Positions 33,435-47,507 of a stretch of 64,000 bases of DNA are shown here, in pieces. The stretch is from Tubulanus polymorphus (lineage: Eukaryota > Nemertea > Palaeonemertea > Tubulaniformes > Tubulanidae). The notes under the pieces were generated by a model, which was not told where the DNA came from, searched no databases, and was given only the letters and a program-made list of their open reading frames with translations. The position numbers were made by a program, and so were the translations under genes. Each line of letters opens with the position of its first letter. Position 1 is the first letter of the stretch. The DNA lies in contig NC_134033.1 in NCBI RefSeq assembly GCF_964204645.1, positions 7,598,231 through 7,662,230 on the forward strand, written 5' to 3'.

Positions 33435-33848
33435 ATGGTAATATGTTGCTAAATGATGGACATTTCGATTTTTCAAGAAGTTGATTTTGAGAAACTGGAA
33501 GATTTAAGAATTGAAAATGGCCACAATCCACCAATAATGCAGACAATGGTTATGACAACGTAAGTTAGTAATACAGTGCCTTATGACTAAAAATGCAATC
33601 TTAATTGCCAATCTACTCATCCGATATGAACTTGACCAATCACAAAAATGTTTAATCTGTTTTGCAGCCACAGCTCATTGATGGAAATAGATGATCCTCT
33701 CCACACAAATGCTGAGGTGAACCATCGTGGGGCTGTTACTACTATTATGGCGTTCTCCCTCAAAGCTGGATCCACATCAACTGTTTTGACTGGATTGTTG
33801 GATCAGTTGAATTTACTGTTACTGAGAAGCGGTTCTACGCAGTTCTAA
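33435..33848 (+). CDS. Candidate two-exon short gene (host type)
   Basis: An acceptor (TTTTGTTTTGTAG, ending 33434) is followed by ATG at 33453 and an open stretch to a GTAAGT donor at 33560. A second acceptor (TTAATCTGTTTTGCAG, ending 33667) leads to an exon open to TAA at 33846-33848, with phases that fit. The product of about 95 residues would contain DISIFQEVDFEKLEDL and EIDDPLHTNAEVNHRGAV. I recognise no domain. A different frame downstream (33800-33935) also looks protein-like (TVTEKRFYAVLISLFSKDF), so this may be a decayed transposase-type gene of the surrounding unit and not a host gene. Confidence 0.3.
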
Positions 33849-34562
33849 TTAGCCTATTTTCAAAAGATTTTCTCTATGTCCGGAGGTGAACAAATATTAC
33901 TGCCCTGTATATAAGACATTATTCAAAAAACTGCAGGTATGATACAAATGTTCATTATGTGTTATACAGTATGATAAGGCAACATTAGAGGAAAAAGGAC
34001 ATTTTTTTGTGTACATGCCCGTTAATGAACAACTGATAAGACTCCTCGGCTAAGAAGAGCTAGCTAGCAAAATTAATGAATGGGCCTACAAGGACAGCAG
34101 AACACTTCGAGCTGGTGACAGCAATATATTCAACATTTTTCATAAATAACATTGTAATTCGGGGCTTGGGCAGTCCCCTAAGCCTCTAGTTATCTTGATA
34201 ATAAATGAAAAATATCCAAAATTTTTTGTTCAGATCATGATTTTTGTGAAACAGTTTTTGGATTTATTCAAGGGGCAACAAAGACATGTGCTTCATTCAT
34301 ACAGGATCCAATCTAGTCAATACAGGACAAACAACATGACTTTTTTGACACGGCATCCTGGAAAAAACTACTAAATGAGGATCAAACAATTAAAAAGACA
34401 GGAGATTCCTTCAATTCCTCGAACATTACATGCACAATCTTACTTTTAATAAAATCATGTGAAGCTAAATGATGTAATTACAAATTTTATTGCAGTTTAC
34501 AAAAGTGACCAATTATGAGAAACAAGGTACATGTATAATTTTTTAGCCTAGTACATGCATCC

Positions 34563-34715
34563 AGATTGCACGTGTATTTCAGAAGCCACATATGAATTTA
34601 CACGTGTTTTTAAAATACACGTCCTAAGTTACACGTGTATTTCAAAATACACGTCAAAAGTACACGTGTAATTTCATATTACACGTGTATTTAGCTAAAT
34701 ACACGTGTACCATTT
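34563..34715. repeat. TACACGTGTA array, right
   Basis: About eight CACGTG or CACGTNN cores with spacers different from the left array (ATTTCAAAATACACGTC, TTTAGCTAAATACACG). It ends in the inverted terminal word. Confidence 0.85.
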
Positions 34716-34722
34716 TCATAAG

Positions 34723-37700
34723 GGATATTCGTTATGCGACCGGTTGACGATTTTGTTATACAAATATGCTGTTTCATGTATTGTTCATTTTGATGGAAAA
34801 GGTATGGCTGATTTATTAATGGATAGACAAATAAATGAATTTAGACTCGGATATTGCGAAATAAGTCGACGCTTTCGTAACAAATATATACTCCACACTA
34901 ATCTGATACAGTATTAGTGGGTCATGTTTTTATACGAAACTGATCCATAGGACCATTACACACACACACATACACACACAGTCCCTCGAATATTGGGTTT
35001 TCAATGTGTTATAGCCCATTGCATGCCATTCCACATGATAAATAGAACGACCATTTGAGACCTGGACTCAAGCACCAGCAGAGAATTCGTGGCACGACAG
35101 TCCTTATTGGGTCTTGTATAAAACTTAAATAGCATACCGGTATATCGGGTACCCGGTATATGATTTCGAGACCAACAGAACGGTGTGTTTCCTTTGTAAT
35201 AGTCATCTCCATACACCCCCGATACACAACCAGCCTCGCACCCTCCGATACACCACCGGCCTCGCAAACAGCCGACGCTTTTCAAAGATACCGAACGCGA
35301 ACGCCTAGCTACTCGATCAGGGACGTGCCACCTGCGACCGTAAAGCGACATGCCGCACCAATAATTGAATAACCCAAGACGCCATAATAAATGTTATTCT
35401 GCATTTAAGGGGGGGAGTATCAAATTAGTCCGAATTGCAAACAGCAGCATTTTGTTCTGAGGCACAAATACGGTGATATTTAAAGCAGTTGGGATTTTCT
35501 GTGTACGGGCCACATGCAACAAGAACAAGTTTGAGTTTGGTCATATATGAGCTGTCCAATTTAAGTTGTTGTAAGCATAGCCCTTTGACAGTGAAATGCC
35601 ACAATAATAACCACTGAGATAGTCTTAGCTAAAGGATTGCTTAATAGATGTCGAATAAACACTATAATCCGTGTATACTGTAGATAAATGAAGAAATCCT
35701 ACACTTCAAATTTAAAATTATACGATCAAATTTATTACTATGAAACCACAGCCATCATCAGGTGGAATGACCAGAAAAACAAGTGTTTACGGTAGGCGGC
35801 CGCACTGAACCAGGCAGGTTTTTTTTCATGAAAGTTGCCCAGTAAACGGATTTAAACAAATCTAAATCTTCGATCCAATTGAACCATTTGTTTTCGATTT
35901 TGATGAAGTTTTGACTCAATAGTATCAATCGTATACCCGGTACCTAAGATGACATTTTCATTACCAGGCGGATCTAGGAAATTTGGAAGAAAAGAAAATG
36001 TATTTTTAAAAAAATTAGCTCTTATGGCATCTAGAAAATTGGTCAAAGTGGTCAAAATTAGCTCTTATGGCCTCTAGAATTCATCTAAGATGTGAATATT
36101 TAATCACGAATCCCCGATGTCGGCTGTGTATCCTGATATTTACATAATTTTATATATATTCATATGGTAGACTTTACTTACCTATTGGGACCTATATGGT
36201 TTCATACTAAAACTTATATATTCCATAGATTTAACAGACTTATTGGGTGCCTCAAACTGCGGAAACATTATGTACAGGTCTATTGGGTCATCACCTTATG
36301 AGTCCCAAGTTTGAACTGCTTATTCAAATTAGTAAATTAAACATTATTTCGAGTCAAAGTTTAATTGTTGTGACGACCCAGAAGTGGTTCTAATCTCTTA
36401 ACAATTACAGTGATGGAGCTGTCGTCATAATGACGATCACCTAATCGGATTTTACAATCTTAAAATTTCGTCTTGTACGTTTTCTGTAGCGCAGGTGATC
36501 AAGTCTTAGGATCAACTTCATTGTAACAAATGATTTCAAATATCAGAAGCCCAATGCGTTTAATGATTCAATTAAATGGTATCGTGCTGATTGGATGAAA
36601 GTTGGGGTAAATCATTGTATTGTGATCTTATTCTTTTTGAATTGGTCATTGGTGGTCAATGGTCAATTTATGAATCTTCAATGGCGAATCTTTTCTAGTT
36701 TCACACCAAACACGGTATATCGTTCTCATGTTCGTGAAATTGTAATTCGTCAGTAGTGGTCAGTGTTGGTCAGCTTATGAATTTGCAATGATGAATACTT
36801 GGTAGTTTGTAAACAAACATGGCTTGAGAAATTTCCGGTATTCGAAGTCTGAATCGTTCAGACTCGGGGATCATATCTCAATTGGTCAGTTTCTGACCAT
36901 CACGGTGTCAGCATTGTGGTCGATAGCTTATATGAAACATTTGTAGATAACCAACGAAGGGGCCCAAAAGCACAAGCCAATTTCCAGTGATGTGATCCAA
37001 AAAATGCCCTACTGAAAAAAGTAGTCTCTCAATTGTACGAAACCAAATCGCACAGGAAAATTAATTTAGAAATTGTCGACTAGTAGCCACAGGCACTGGT
37101 TTTTTCTACGTAGTCTCTCATTTCATATCATAAGATTTCCCCCGTTTCAAACTGTTGAGTTTATGAGATAATATTAAACAGACATATTGGGGCCCTCAGT
37201 AATAACTAATATATTTCTTTTGATATTTGTACCTATCTGTTGGGTCCATCAAACAGTTGGTTTTCTGTAGTAACTAATATATATCACATGATACATGATT
37301 GTACCGATCTTTTGGGTCAAATATGGTCTTATATCAAACTTATACATTCCGATACCCATATGGAAGACTTTAATAGACCATTTTAAGTGGTTTCCTGTGA
37401 AATAATTGTTTTATTTTCTGTTTTCACGGTACTGCATTGGCATAATCCAAGAGAATGGAAGGGATGTATGGATTCATGTAATATGGCATATTCAAGTGCC
37501 GCTGCATATCCACATGGAAACGTTTGGCAATGTGAGGAAGTTCCTGCACTGTTCCTTCCTTTGAATTCACCAAATTACTAAATCAACTCAGCATAGTCAT
37601 CAATATACATGTAGTTTATCCTTCAAAATCGAAGAGTGCTTGCGCATACACGTAGGCCTTAATCCTAATTCCACTATGTCTTGTATTATCGAAACCTATA

Positions 37701-38849
37701 TCAACCCCATCTGACAAAGTTTAAATCAAACTTTGTCAGAAGGGGTTGAGAATTGAATAGGTTTCAATTGTTATCATTGGCTAATCGGGATCAGTTCAAT
37801 TTTGATCTCATGTTTGTCTATACATCAATAATTAGGAATTATCCAAGTTTAGCGCAGTCTAATGTGTATACGGTTCCTAGAAAAATCAAATCGATATTTG
37901 GGTAAAGCCTGTGAATTTAACACAAACACTTGGATTATACATCATTATAAGTTTATTTGGAATCTTTCTCTTTTTTATAATTTTCTTTGTCAGCATTTTA
38001 GTGGCTTCGTCCAAAAGTTCACGATTAGGCATTCTGTTGGAACGAATGCAAGATCGTATGAAATATTTTATCTTCATCCGATGACCAGCGCCTTCGTGTT
38101 TTCATTCTGCCTATTAAAAGAAAGAAAATTCATTTATTTCTATATTTGGTTTAGGTTAAAAAATGATACTTTGTTTCTCTGCAGCTGCCGGGAAATAGTG
38201 TAAATTCCAATAAAATTTGTAATCAGTTCATTTCTATAGCTGCAGGGTCTATAATTGTATGCCTGATAGTGATTAGAAAAATAATGTACTGGGTAGATAG
38301 GCTGCAGGGTAAATTAACTTTAAGCTAGGTAGAACGGAGAAACAAGGTATCATTTTGTCCCTTAATTGACCAATTTGAATACATGACCCGTCAAATTATA
38401 TAAAACATACGTGCACAGTCAAAGTGGGAGGCACTACTTGTTCAGGTACTTGAGCTATTTAAATTAACCTTTTTGAAAGTAAGCTACCTGGGTAGGGATA
38501 TCAAAATTGTGACATTGAAACTCGGGAAGTGCACTATTATATTGTATGTATATTAAACATCGCCTCAGCCTGGCAGCATATCGAAAAAGGTATGACCTTT
38601 AAACTTTATATATTCTTTATGATATACTAGTAAAACTAAACTGCTTTCAAATGTTATTACGGTTAATTTCAACCATTGATATTTAGCACTGCTTGGTGGC
38701 CATGATGAATAATGCATCCCTGTAAAACTTGATGTACATGTTCATAGGGACATAATCTGCAACTTTGCACTACATCATGATATTGAATTTCGACCCGAGA
38801 ATAATCTGAAGAATATGTATTGGTTATGTTTTAAATTACAATTGCTCAT
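34723..38849. other. Gene-poor host DNA
   Basis: No conserved frame or RNA gene is recognised. Seen: a (CA)n stretch at about 34958-34980; a CA/CG-rich stretch at 35200-35300 with repeated GATACAC words; a duplicated AAAATTAGCTCTTATGGC word at 36010 and 36055; scattered TATTGGGTCC words (36180-37330) that also appear in the repeat array further right. The frame at 37862-38203 has no family features. Confidence 0.5.
37691..37765. repeat. Imperfect hairpin, ~32-bp arms
   Basis: GAAACCTAT..CAACCCC..CTGACAAAGTTT pairs with AAACTTTGTCAG..GGGGTTG..ATAGGTTTC across a 5-base loop, with small bulges. The size and shape would fit a short hairpin RNA or a tiny MITE; there is no evidence of expression. 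Confidence 0.6.
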
Positions 38850-40662
38850 GTGACCTTGAAACTCAGGACGGCCATGTTGCATCCGATTGACCCAAAATCT
38901 CTCTCATGCTGACGCACCCTTCAGGAATGCAATCTGATAGATCAAGCAGAGTGTCCTCAATATTTCCCTTGAAAACTTCAAAAATAAGTAAAAAATGCTG
39001 ATTTCAGCAACCAAAAAATGGCCGCCAGTCAACCATGTTGATTCTGACTAAGCTAGAATTTTGTAAAAAAGTGTATCTAGGGTAGATACATGTATATAAA
39101 TAAATTATATCAATTGCATTAATATATTTTTATAAATGATATAGGGCCTATTACATTTTATAGATTATAGATTATAGATTGTACCTATCTATTGGGTCAA
39201 TCAAACAGTTGGTTTCCTCTGTAATAACTAATACATTCCACATGATAGTTTGTACCGACCTGTTGGGCCCTAATAATACAAAATAATCCATATGATAGAT
39301 TTGACCAGACCAATCTAACTTTGGGTTTACTGTGTTATAAATACATTCTATCATAGATTTCCCTCAAACGGGGCATGTGAAAAATAATATGTATTCAGTA
39401 TGAATATAGACTTTAACAAACATATTGGGTCCCTCAAGGTGATTAGTAAGTACTTGGTGAAATACCTGACAATCTGCAAATGTCAAGAATTACCATTACG
39501 ATAGAGCATTTCATGCACTGGCACAACTTGCAATTTCTTGTGGTAATAACGTCACATTTTTTGGTACAAAAAGGTCACAGGACGGCCATCTTGTATCCGA
39601 TTTTCCCAAAATCTCTCTCATGCTGACGCACCCTTCAGGAATACAATCTGATAGATCAAGTAGAGTGTCCTCAAAATTTCCCATGAAAACTTCAAAAATA
39701 AGTAAACTAGCAGTCCAGTGACACCATGCCAGGTAATTGATTGTGATAACAAAATATGCCTCGTTACCGATTTAATATGGAAATACTAAGTTATTCTACT
39801 ATTCAATGCCCCCTGGTGACCATATGCAAAACCCAATGACCTCGAGACTCACCACAATCAAAGAACATGTCATGAACTACAACTTTGCAATTGATCATGG
39901 TAACAAAATATGCCTAGATACCAATCTATAAGGAAATACTAAGTTATTCTACTATTCAACGCCCCCTGGTGACCATATATAATAACTCATGTCCTTAAAA
40001 CTCACCACATACATAGACGATGTCATGAGCTATAACTTTGCAATTAATTGTGGTAACAAAATATGCATAGGTACAGACATAATATAGAAATACTAAGTTA
40101 TTGTATTATCTAACGCCCCCTGGTGACCATATACAAAAACCGATGACCTTGAAGCTAACCAAAATCATAGAACACCTTATGAGCTACAACTTTCAATAGA
40201 TTGTGGTAATACAATATGTTTAGGTATCAATATAATGTAGAAAATGGAAAATTTTGATAATTAAGGGATAGGAGCACCCTTAATACGACCAGTCAAACTG
40301 CGCAGTTTTAATAAACCATCGTTTTTATATCCACTTTACACTGTATTGAAGGATTGCCAAAAAGTTTTCATTTTCGCATGTTGAAATGAGAAAAAATAAG
40401 CCATTTTTGAAATTCTAACAATATGCGTCCTGAGTTTCCATACCTACGAACCATTGATTTTTGATGATTTGATTATAATTTCAAATGGTAGGCGCGGAAA
40501 CATATTGTTAAAATTGATTTACGGTCAACCCCCAATATAACAGTTTCACTGGTAGTATGAAGATCAAATTCAGGTATGTGTTCAAAAGTTTTAGAGAAAT
40601 ATCCCAAAAAAATTGACTTTCGTTCCCTAGTAAAAAGGTATGAAATAACTAAACTGATTTAC

Positions 40663-40776
40663 CATCGGTTGCGGAAAGTTGACTCATATCTACCATAAGA
40701 CTCTCTCTATGTGATTCAACTGCGGATTGATTGGAATCTTTCACACCAATTGTATCGAACTCGGTGGTCCATTTTC
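40663..40776 (-). other. Exon-like block, copy 1 (114 bp, phase 1-1)
   Basis: On the reverse strand the block is preceded by TTAATTTTCACAG (acceptor) and followed by GTAAATCAG (donor). It is 114 bp long, open in a frame reading WTTEFDTIGVKDSNQSAVES and ending SQLSATDG, with both ends in phase 1. A symmetric exon can be duplicated without breaking a reading frame. Four more copies occur at about 2.4-3.3-kb steps. I recognise no domain and see no flanking exons. Confidence 0.45.
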
Positions 40777-43116
40777 CTGTGAAAATTAAAAATATGAACA
40801 TGCATAAGCAATTGAGTAGTGGTTGAAATTGAGAGCAAAATTGATATTTTTTGGGTACGAAAAAAGGTCACAGGACGGCCATCTTGCGTCCGATTGACCA
40901 AAAATTTCTCTCATGCCGATGCACCCTTCGGGTATACAATCTGATAGATCAAGGTAATTGATCAGAATCTTCAAAATTCCCTTGAAAACTTCAACTAGGG
41001 GTCCAGGGACACCATGCCCACTTGGGAAGTGGTTCCAAATGCTCAACAATCTAACAATTTCAATATTCAACGCCCCCTGGCAACCATATACAAAAACCAA
41101 TGACCTTGAAACTCACCACAATCATAGAACATGTCAGCAGCTACGATTTTGTAATTGATTGTGATAACAAAATATGCCTCGTTACCAATTTGATATGGAA
41201 ATACTAAGTTATTCTACTATTCAACGCCCCCTGGAGACCATATTCAAAACCCAATGACCTCAAAACTTACCACAATCATAGAACATGTCATGAACTACAA
41301 CTTTGCAATTGATCATGGTAACAAAATATGCCTAGGTACCAATATAATAAGGAAATACTTAGTTATTCTACTATTCAACGTGCCCTGGTGACCATATAGA
41401 AAAACTAATGTCCTTAAAACTCACAACAATCATAGATGATGTCATGAGCTACAACTTTCCAATTGATTGTGGTTACAAAATATACATAGGTACAAATATA
41501 ATAAAGAAATGCTAAGATATTGTATTATTCAACGCCCCCTGGTGGCCATATACAAAATCTAATTAACTTGCAACACACCATAATCATAGAACATGTTATG
41601 AGCTACAACTTTCTAATTGAATGTGGTACCAAAATACGCTTAGGTATCAATATAATGTGGAAAAACTTTTTCCCATTTACGAATGAGTACTGGTGAGACC
41701 GAGATGGCCGCCAATTGCGTCATAATTGGCTGATGAAAAATACCTGTCTCAGGTATAAAACATCCCTTTCCAAAGAATACCCATCACAAATTGCAATGAG
41801 AAATGGCAAACCAGTAGGAAGCTACAGGACTCAGAATTCGGGCAAAAATTAACATTTTTGGGCACTAAAAAGGTCATAGGACGGCCATCTCGAGTCCCAC
41901 CGACCCAATTTTTGTTATGTTGATGGGCCCTGGGGGGATTCACATATATCCGAAAGATCAAGGTAATTGATCGAAGCGTCTTCAAAATTTCTCTCAAAAA
42001 GATCAAAAATGTGTAAAAAGTGCTGATTTTGGCGAACCACAATGGCTGCCAGTCGGCCATCTTGATTCTGACAGGGCCAGTTTTTGGGCTGAAGATGTGT
42101 CTAGGGTAGATACATGTGTATCCCAAATATCAAGACGTTACCTTGAAGCGTCTTCAAAACTTCCCAAAATAACTGGATTCCATCTACAGACGGACGGACA
42201 GACGACGGACGAAAAGTGAACGCAATAGCCCGCTGGGACTAAAGTCCCAAGTGGGCTAAAAATGAGTAAGAAAGTGCTGATTTCAGCAAACAGAAATGGC
42301 CACCAGTCAACCATGTTAATTCTGACCAAGCTCAGTTTTTGGGCAGAAGATGTATCTAGGGTAGATACATGTATATAAATACATTAAATCAATTACATTA
42401 ATATATTTCTATAAATGATAATGGGCCTATTACATTTTATAGATTGTACCTATCTATTGGGTCCATCAAACAGCTGGTTTCCTGTGTAATAACTAATACA
42501 TTCCACATGATAGATTGTACCGACCTATTGGGTCCTTTGTCTTATAGTACATAATAATCCACATGATAGATTTTACCAGACCAATCTAACTGTGGGTTTT
42601 CTGTGTTAAAACAATACATTCTATAATAGATTTCCCTCAATTCGGGGATTCCTATGTGATGAATAATATACATTAATATACATTAATGTTTTGAACACAT
42701 ACGTCTAATTGGTTTTAATACGACCAGTGAAACCGTGCAGTTTTAATAAACCATTGTTTTTATATCCATTTTACGCTGTATTGAAGGATTGCCAAAAAGT
42801 TTTCATTTTCGCATGTTGAAATGAGAAAAAATAAGCCATTTTTGAAATTCTAACAATATGCGTCCTGAGTTTCCATGCCTACGAACCATTGATTTTTGAT
42901 GATTTGATTATAATTTCAAATGGTAAGCACGGAAACATATTGTTAAAATTGATTTACAGTCAACCCCCAATATAACAGTTTCACTGGTAGTATGAAGCTA
43001 AATTCAGGTAGGCCTACAATGTGTTCAAAAGTTTTAGAGAAATATCCCACATAATCGACTTTCGGTCTAAAGTCCCTAGTGGGCTAAAAAGGTATGAAAT
43101 AACTAAACTGATTTAC

Positions 43117-43230
43117 CATCAGTTGCGGAAAGTTGACTCGAATCTGTCATAAGACTCTCTCTATATGATTCAACTGCGGATTGATTGGAATCTTTCACAC
43201 CAATTGTATCGAACTCTGTGGTCCATCTTC
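43117..43230 (-). other. Exon-like block, copy 2
   Basis: Same length, splice-type borders and frame as copy 1 (acceptor TTTTCACAG, donor GTAAATCAG); residues differ slightly (ESYRESLMTDSSQ). The open frame also extends upstream through the presumed intron end. Confidence 0.45.
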
Positions 43231-45917
43231 CTGTGAAAATTAAAAATATGAACATGCATAAGCAATTGAGTAGTGGTTGAAATTGAGACAAAAATTGACA
43301 TTTTTTGGGTACGAAAAAAGGTCACAGGACGGCCATCTTGCGTCCGATTGACCCAAAATTTCTCATATGCCGATGCACCCTTCGGGTATAGAATCTGATA
43401 GATCAAGGTAATTAATCAGAATCTTCAAAATTCCCTTGAAAACTTCAAAAATGAGTAAGAAAGTGCTGATTTCAGCGAACAAAAATGGCCACTAGTCAAC
43501 CATGTTGATTCTGACCAAGTTCAGTTTTTGGGCAGAAGATGTATCTAGGGTAGATACATGTATAATAATACATTTAATCAATTACATTAATATATTTCTA
43601 TAAATGATAATGGGCCTATTACATTTTATAGATTGTACCTATCTATTGGGTCCATCAAACAGCTGGTTTCCTGTGTAATAACTAATACATTCCACATGAT
43701 AGATTGTACCGACCTATTGGGCCCTTTGTCTTATAGTACATAATAATCCATATGACAGATTTTACCAGACCAATCTAACTGTGGGTTTCCTGTGTTATAA
43801 CAATACATTCTGTCATAGATTTCCCTCAAACTGGGCTGATTTCAGCGAACAAAAATGGCCACCAGTCAACCATGTTGATTCTGACCAAGCTCAGTTTTTG
43901 GGTACAAGATGTATCTAGGGTAGATACATGTATATAAATACATTAAATCAATTACATTAATATATTTCTATAAATGATCATGGGCCTATTACATTTTATA
44001 GATTGTACCTATCTATTGGGTCCATCAAACAGCTGGTTTCCTGTGTAATAACTAATACATTCCACATGATAGATTGTACCGACCTATTGGGTCCTTTGTC
44101 TTATAGTACATAATAATCCATATGATAGATTTTACCAGACCAATCTAACTGTGGGTTTCCTGTGTTATAATAATACATTCTGTCATAGATTTCCCTCAAA
44201 CTGGGGGATTCCTATGTGATAAGTATTTTATATTCAGCATGATAGACTTTAACAAACATAATGGGTCCTTCAAGGTGATTAGTTAGTACTTGGTGAAATA
44301 CTGAACAATCTGGAAATGTCAAGAATCACCATTACCATAGGGCATTTCATGCACTGGCACAACATGCAATTGTTTGTGGTAACAACGTCATATGTCTAGG
44401 TACTAATATTCTGTAGTACCATATTCTTCGGCTAATTTACGCCACCGGTGAACATAAACAATGCCTAGAAACTCACCACAATCTTAGGGCAATTCATGTT
44501 AGAGCAAGTCATGAGGCCAAGTTATTTACTGCGAATGAGAGAAATTGAGATAAATGATCGAAGCGTTTTCAATATTTCCCATGAAAACTTGAACTAGGGG
44601 TCAAGGGACACCATGCCCACTTGAGAAATGTTTCCGTATGCTCAACAATCTAACAATTTCAATATTCAACGCCCCCTGGTGACCATATACAAAAACCAAT
44701 GGCCTTGAAACTCACCACAATCATGGTACATGTCAGGAGGTATGATTTCATGGATTGTGATGACAAAATATGCCTTGTTACCAATTTAATATGGAAATAC
44801 TAGATCATAGAACATGTCATGAACTAAAACTTTCTAATTGATCATGGTAACAAAATAAGCCTAGGTACCAATATAAGGAAATACTAAGTTATTCTACTAT
44901 TCAATGCCTCTTGGTGACCATATAGAATAACTAATGTCCTTAAAACTTGCTACAATCATAGATGATGTCATGAGCTACAACTTTGCAATTGATTGTGGTT
45001 ACAAAATATGCATTGATACGAATATAATATGGAAAGATATTGTATTATTCAATGCACACTGGGCCATATACAAAACCAATGACCTTGAAACTCACCACAA
45101 TCATAGATCATGTTATGAGCTACAACTTTCTTATTGATTGTGGTAACAAAATACACCTAGGTATCAATATAATGTGGAAAATTTTTTTCCCGCCTAGGAA
45201 TGAGTACTGATGACACCAAGATGGCCGCCAATTGCGTCATAATTGGCTGATCAAAAATACCTGTCTCAGGTATAAAACATCCCTTTCTTAAGAATACCCA
45301 TCACAAATTGCAATGAGAAATGGCAAACAAGTAGGAAGCTACAGGACTCGGAATTCAGGCCAAAATTGACATTTTTTGGCATTAAAAAAGGTCATAGGAT
45401 GGCCATCTTGAGTTCGATCGACCCAATTTTTGTTATGCTGATGGGCCCTGGGGGGATGCACATACATCCGAAAGATCAAAAAGTTCCCTCAAAAAGTTAA
45501 AAAATGTGTAAAAAGTGTTGATTTTGGCGAACATCAATGGCTGCCAGTCGGCCATCTTGATTCTGACAGGGCCGGTTTTGGGGCTGAAGATGTGTCTAGG
45601 GTAGATACATGTGTAACCCAAATATCAAGACATTACATTGAAGCGTCTTCAAAACATCCCAAAATAACTGGATTCCGTCTACGGACGGACGTACGCTACG
45701 ACGGACAATGGACGAAAAGTGAACGCAATAGCCCACTGGGACTAAAGTCCCAAGTGGGCTAAAAAGGTTCAAACAATGTCTAAAAGTGCTGATTTCAAAA
45801 TGTATCAGAATAACTGGATTCTGTCAAGCTCGGGACAATGACACAAAGCGGATGCGATAACCCGCTTAAGTCCATTTCATGTGGCTAAAAAGGTATGAAA
45901 TAACTAAACTGATTTAC

Positions 45918-46032
45918 CATCGGTTGTGGAAAGTCGACTCATATCTGTCATAAGACTCTCTCTATGTGATTCAACTGCAGATTGATTGGCATCTTTCACA
46001 CCAATTTGTATCGAACTCGGTGGTCCATCTTC
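45918..46032 (-). other. Exon-like block, copy 3 (one extra base)
   Basis: 115 bp because of an extra T in CCAATTTGTATC, which breaks the frame; the acceptor is TTTTTACAG. Either this copy is dead or the block is not coding. Confidence 0.45.
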
Positions 46033-47324
46033 CTGTAAAAATTAAAAATATGAACATGCATAAGCAATTGAGTAGTGGTTGAAATTGAGACCAAAATTGA
46101 CATTTTTTGGGTACGATGAAAGGTCACAGGACGGCCATCTTGCATCCGATTGACCCAAAATTTCTCTCATGCCGATGCACCCTTCGGGTATACAATCTGA
46201 TAGATCAAGGTAATTGATCAGAATCTTCAAAATTCCCTTGAAAACTTCAAAAATGAGTAAGAAAGTGCTGATTTCAGCGAACAAAAATGGCCACCAGTCA
46301 ACCATGTTGATTCTGACCAAGCTCAGTTTTTGGGCAGAAGATGTATCTAGGGTAGATGCATGTATATAAATACATTAAATCAATTAAATTAATATATTTC
46401 TATGAATGATATAGGGCCCATTACATTTTATAGATTGAACCTATCTATTGGGTCCATGAAACAGCTGGTTTCCTGTGTAATAACTAATACATTCCACATG
46501 ATAGATTGTACCGACCTATTGGGTCATTTGTCTTATAGTACATAATAATCCATATGATAGATTTTACCATCAGACCAATCTAACTCTGGGTTTCCTGTGT
46601 TATAACAATACATTCTATCATAGATTTCCCTCAATTCGGGGATTCCTATGTGATGAATAATATACATTTATAGGCCTATACATTAATGTTTTGAACACAT
46701 ACGCCTAATTGGTTTTAATACGACCAGTGAAACTGTGCAGTTTTAATAAACCATTGTTTTTATATCCATTTTACGCTGTATTGAAAGATTGCCAAAAAGT
46801 TTTCATTTTCGCATGTTGAAATGAGAAACTAGGGGTCCAGGGACACCATGCCCACTTGGGAAATGGTTTCAAATGCTCAACAATCTAACAATTTCAATAT
46901 TCAACGCCCCCTGGTGACCATTTACAAAAACCAACGACCTTGAAACTCACCAAAATCATAGAACATGTCAGCAGCTACGATTTTGTAATTGATTGTGATA
47001 ACAAAATATGCCTCGTTACCAATTTAATATGGAAATACTAAGTCATTCTACTATTCAACGCCCCCTGGTGACCATATTCAAAACCCAATGACCTCGAAAC
47101 TCACCACAATCATAGAACATGTCATGAACTACAACTTTGCAATTGATCATGGTAACAAAATATGCCTAGGTACCAATATAATAAGGAAATACTTAGTTAT
47201 TCTACTATTCAACGTGCCCTGGTGACCATATTCAAAACCCAATGACCTCGAAACTCACCACAATCATAGAACATGTCATGAACTACAACTTTGCAATTGA
47301 TCATGGTAACAAAATATGCCTAGG

Positions 47325-47507
47325 AGCGAACTCTTTTATCAGATCGGAGAATCCGTTTGCCTCCAATCGTACTCTTTTATTGGTCACATGACTTTTTGGA
47401 GTCTCTGAAACCTCCTTTCTGTCGAGGTGGTGTGATTCGGATTTTGTGTGGAGCCAACCAGAGATTTCGGACGGAGACTTCGGAGGTCATAAAAGAGTAC
47501 GCCCTTG
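47325..47507. mobile_element. 183-bp MITE inserted in the repeat array
   Basis: A module C copy is interrupted at CCTAGG|TACC. The insert starts AGCGAACTCTTTTATCAGATCGG and ends with the inverted GGTCATAAAAGAGTACGCCCT; the shared inner word is ACTCTTTTAT, with CGGAG or CCGAAG further in. The host GG seems duplicated at the borders. There is no coding capacity. Clean empty sites in the paralogous modules (for example 41333-41345) prove insertion. Confidence 0.85.

Larger units (their letters stand above)
29262..34722. mobile_element. 5.46-kb unit with inverted termini and CACGTG arrays
   Basis: The left end CTTACGAAAATGGTACACGT and the right end, read inward on the other strand, CTTATGAAAATGGTACACGT differ at one base in 20; similarity goes on into (ACACGTGTA)-containing subterminal sequence. 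Both ends carry arrays of the palindrome TACACGTGTA (29280-29745 and 34563-34715). The inside is host-like, holds a dispersed-repeat piece and a short spliced-gene candidate, and no transposase I can recognise. No target-site duplication is evident. It may be a non-autonomous DNA transposon or a very large fold-back element. Confidence 0.55.

Noticed and set aside
37862-38203. 113-residue frame in host DNA
   Set aside because: No domain, no start context and composition like its surroundings; an open stretch by chance.
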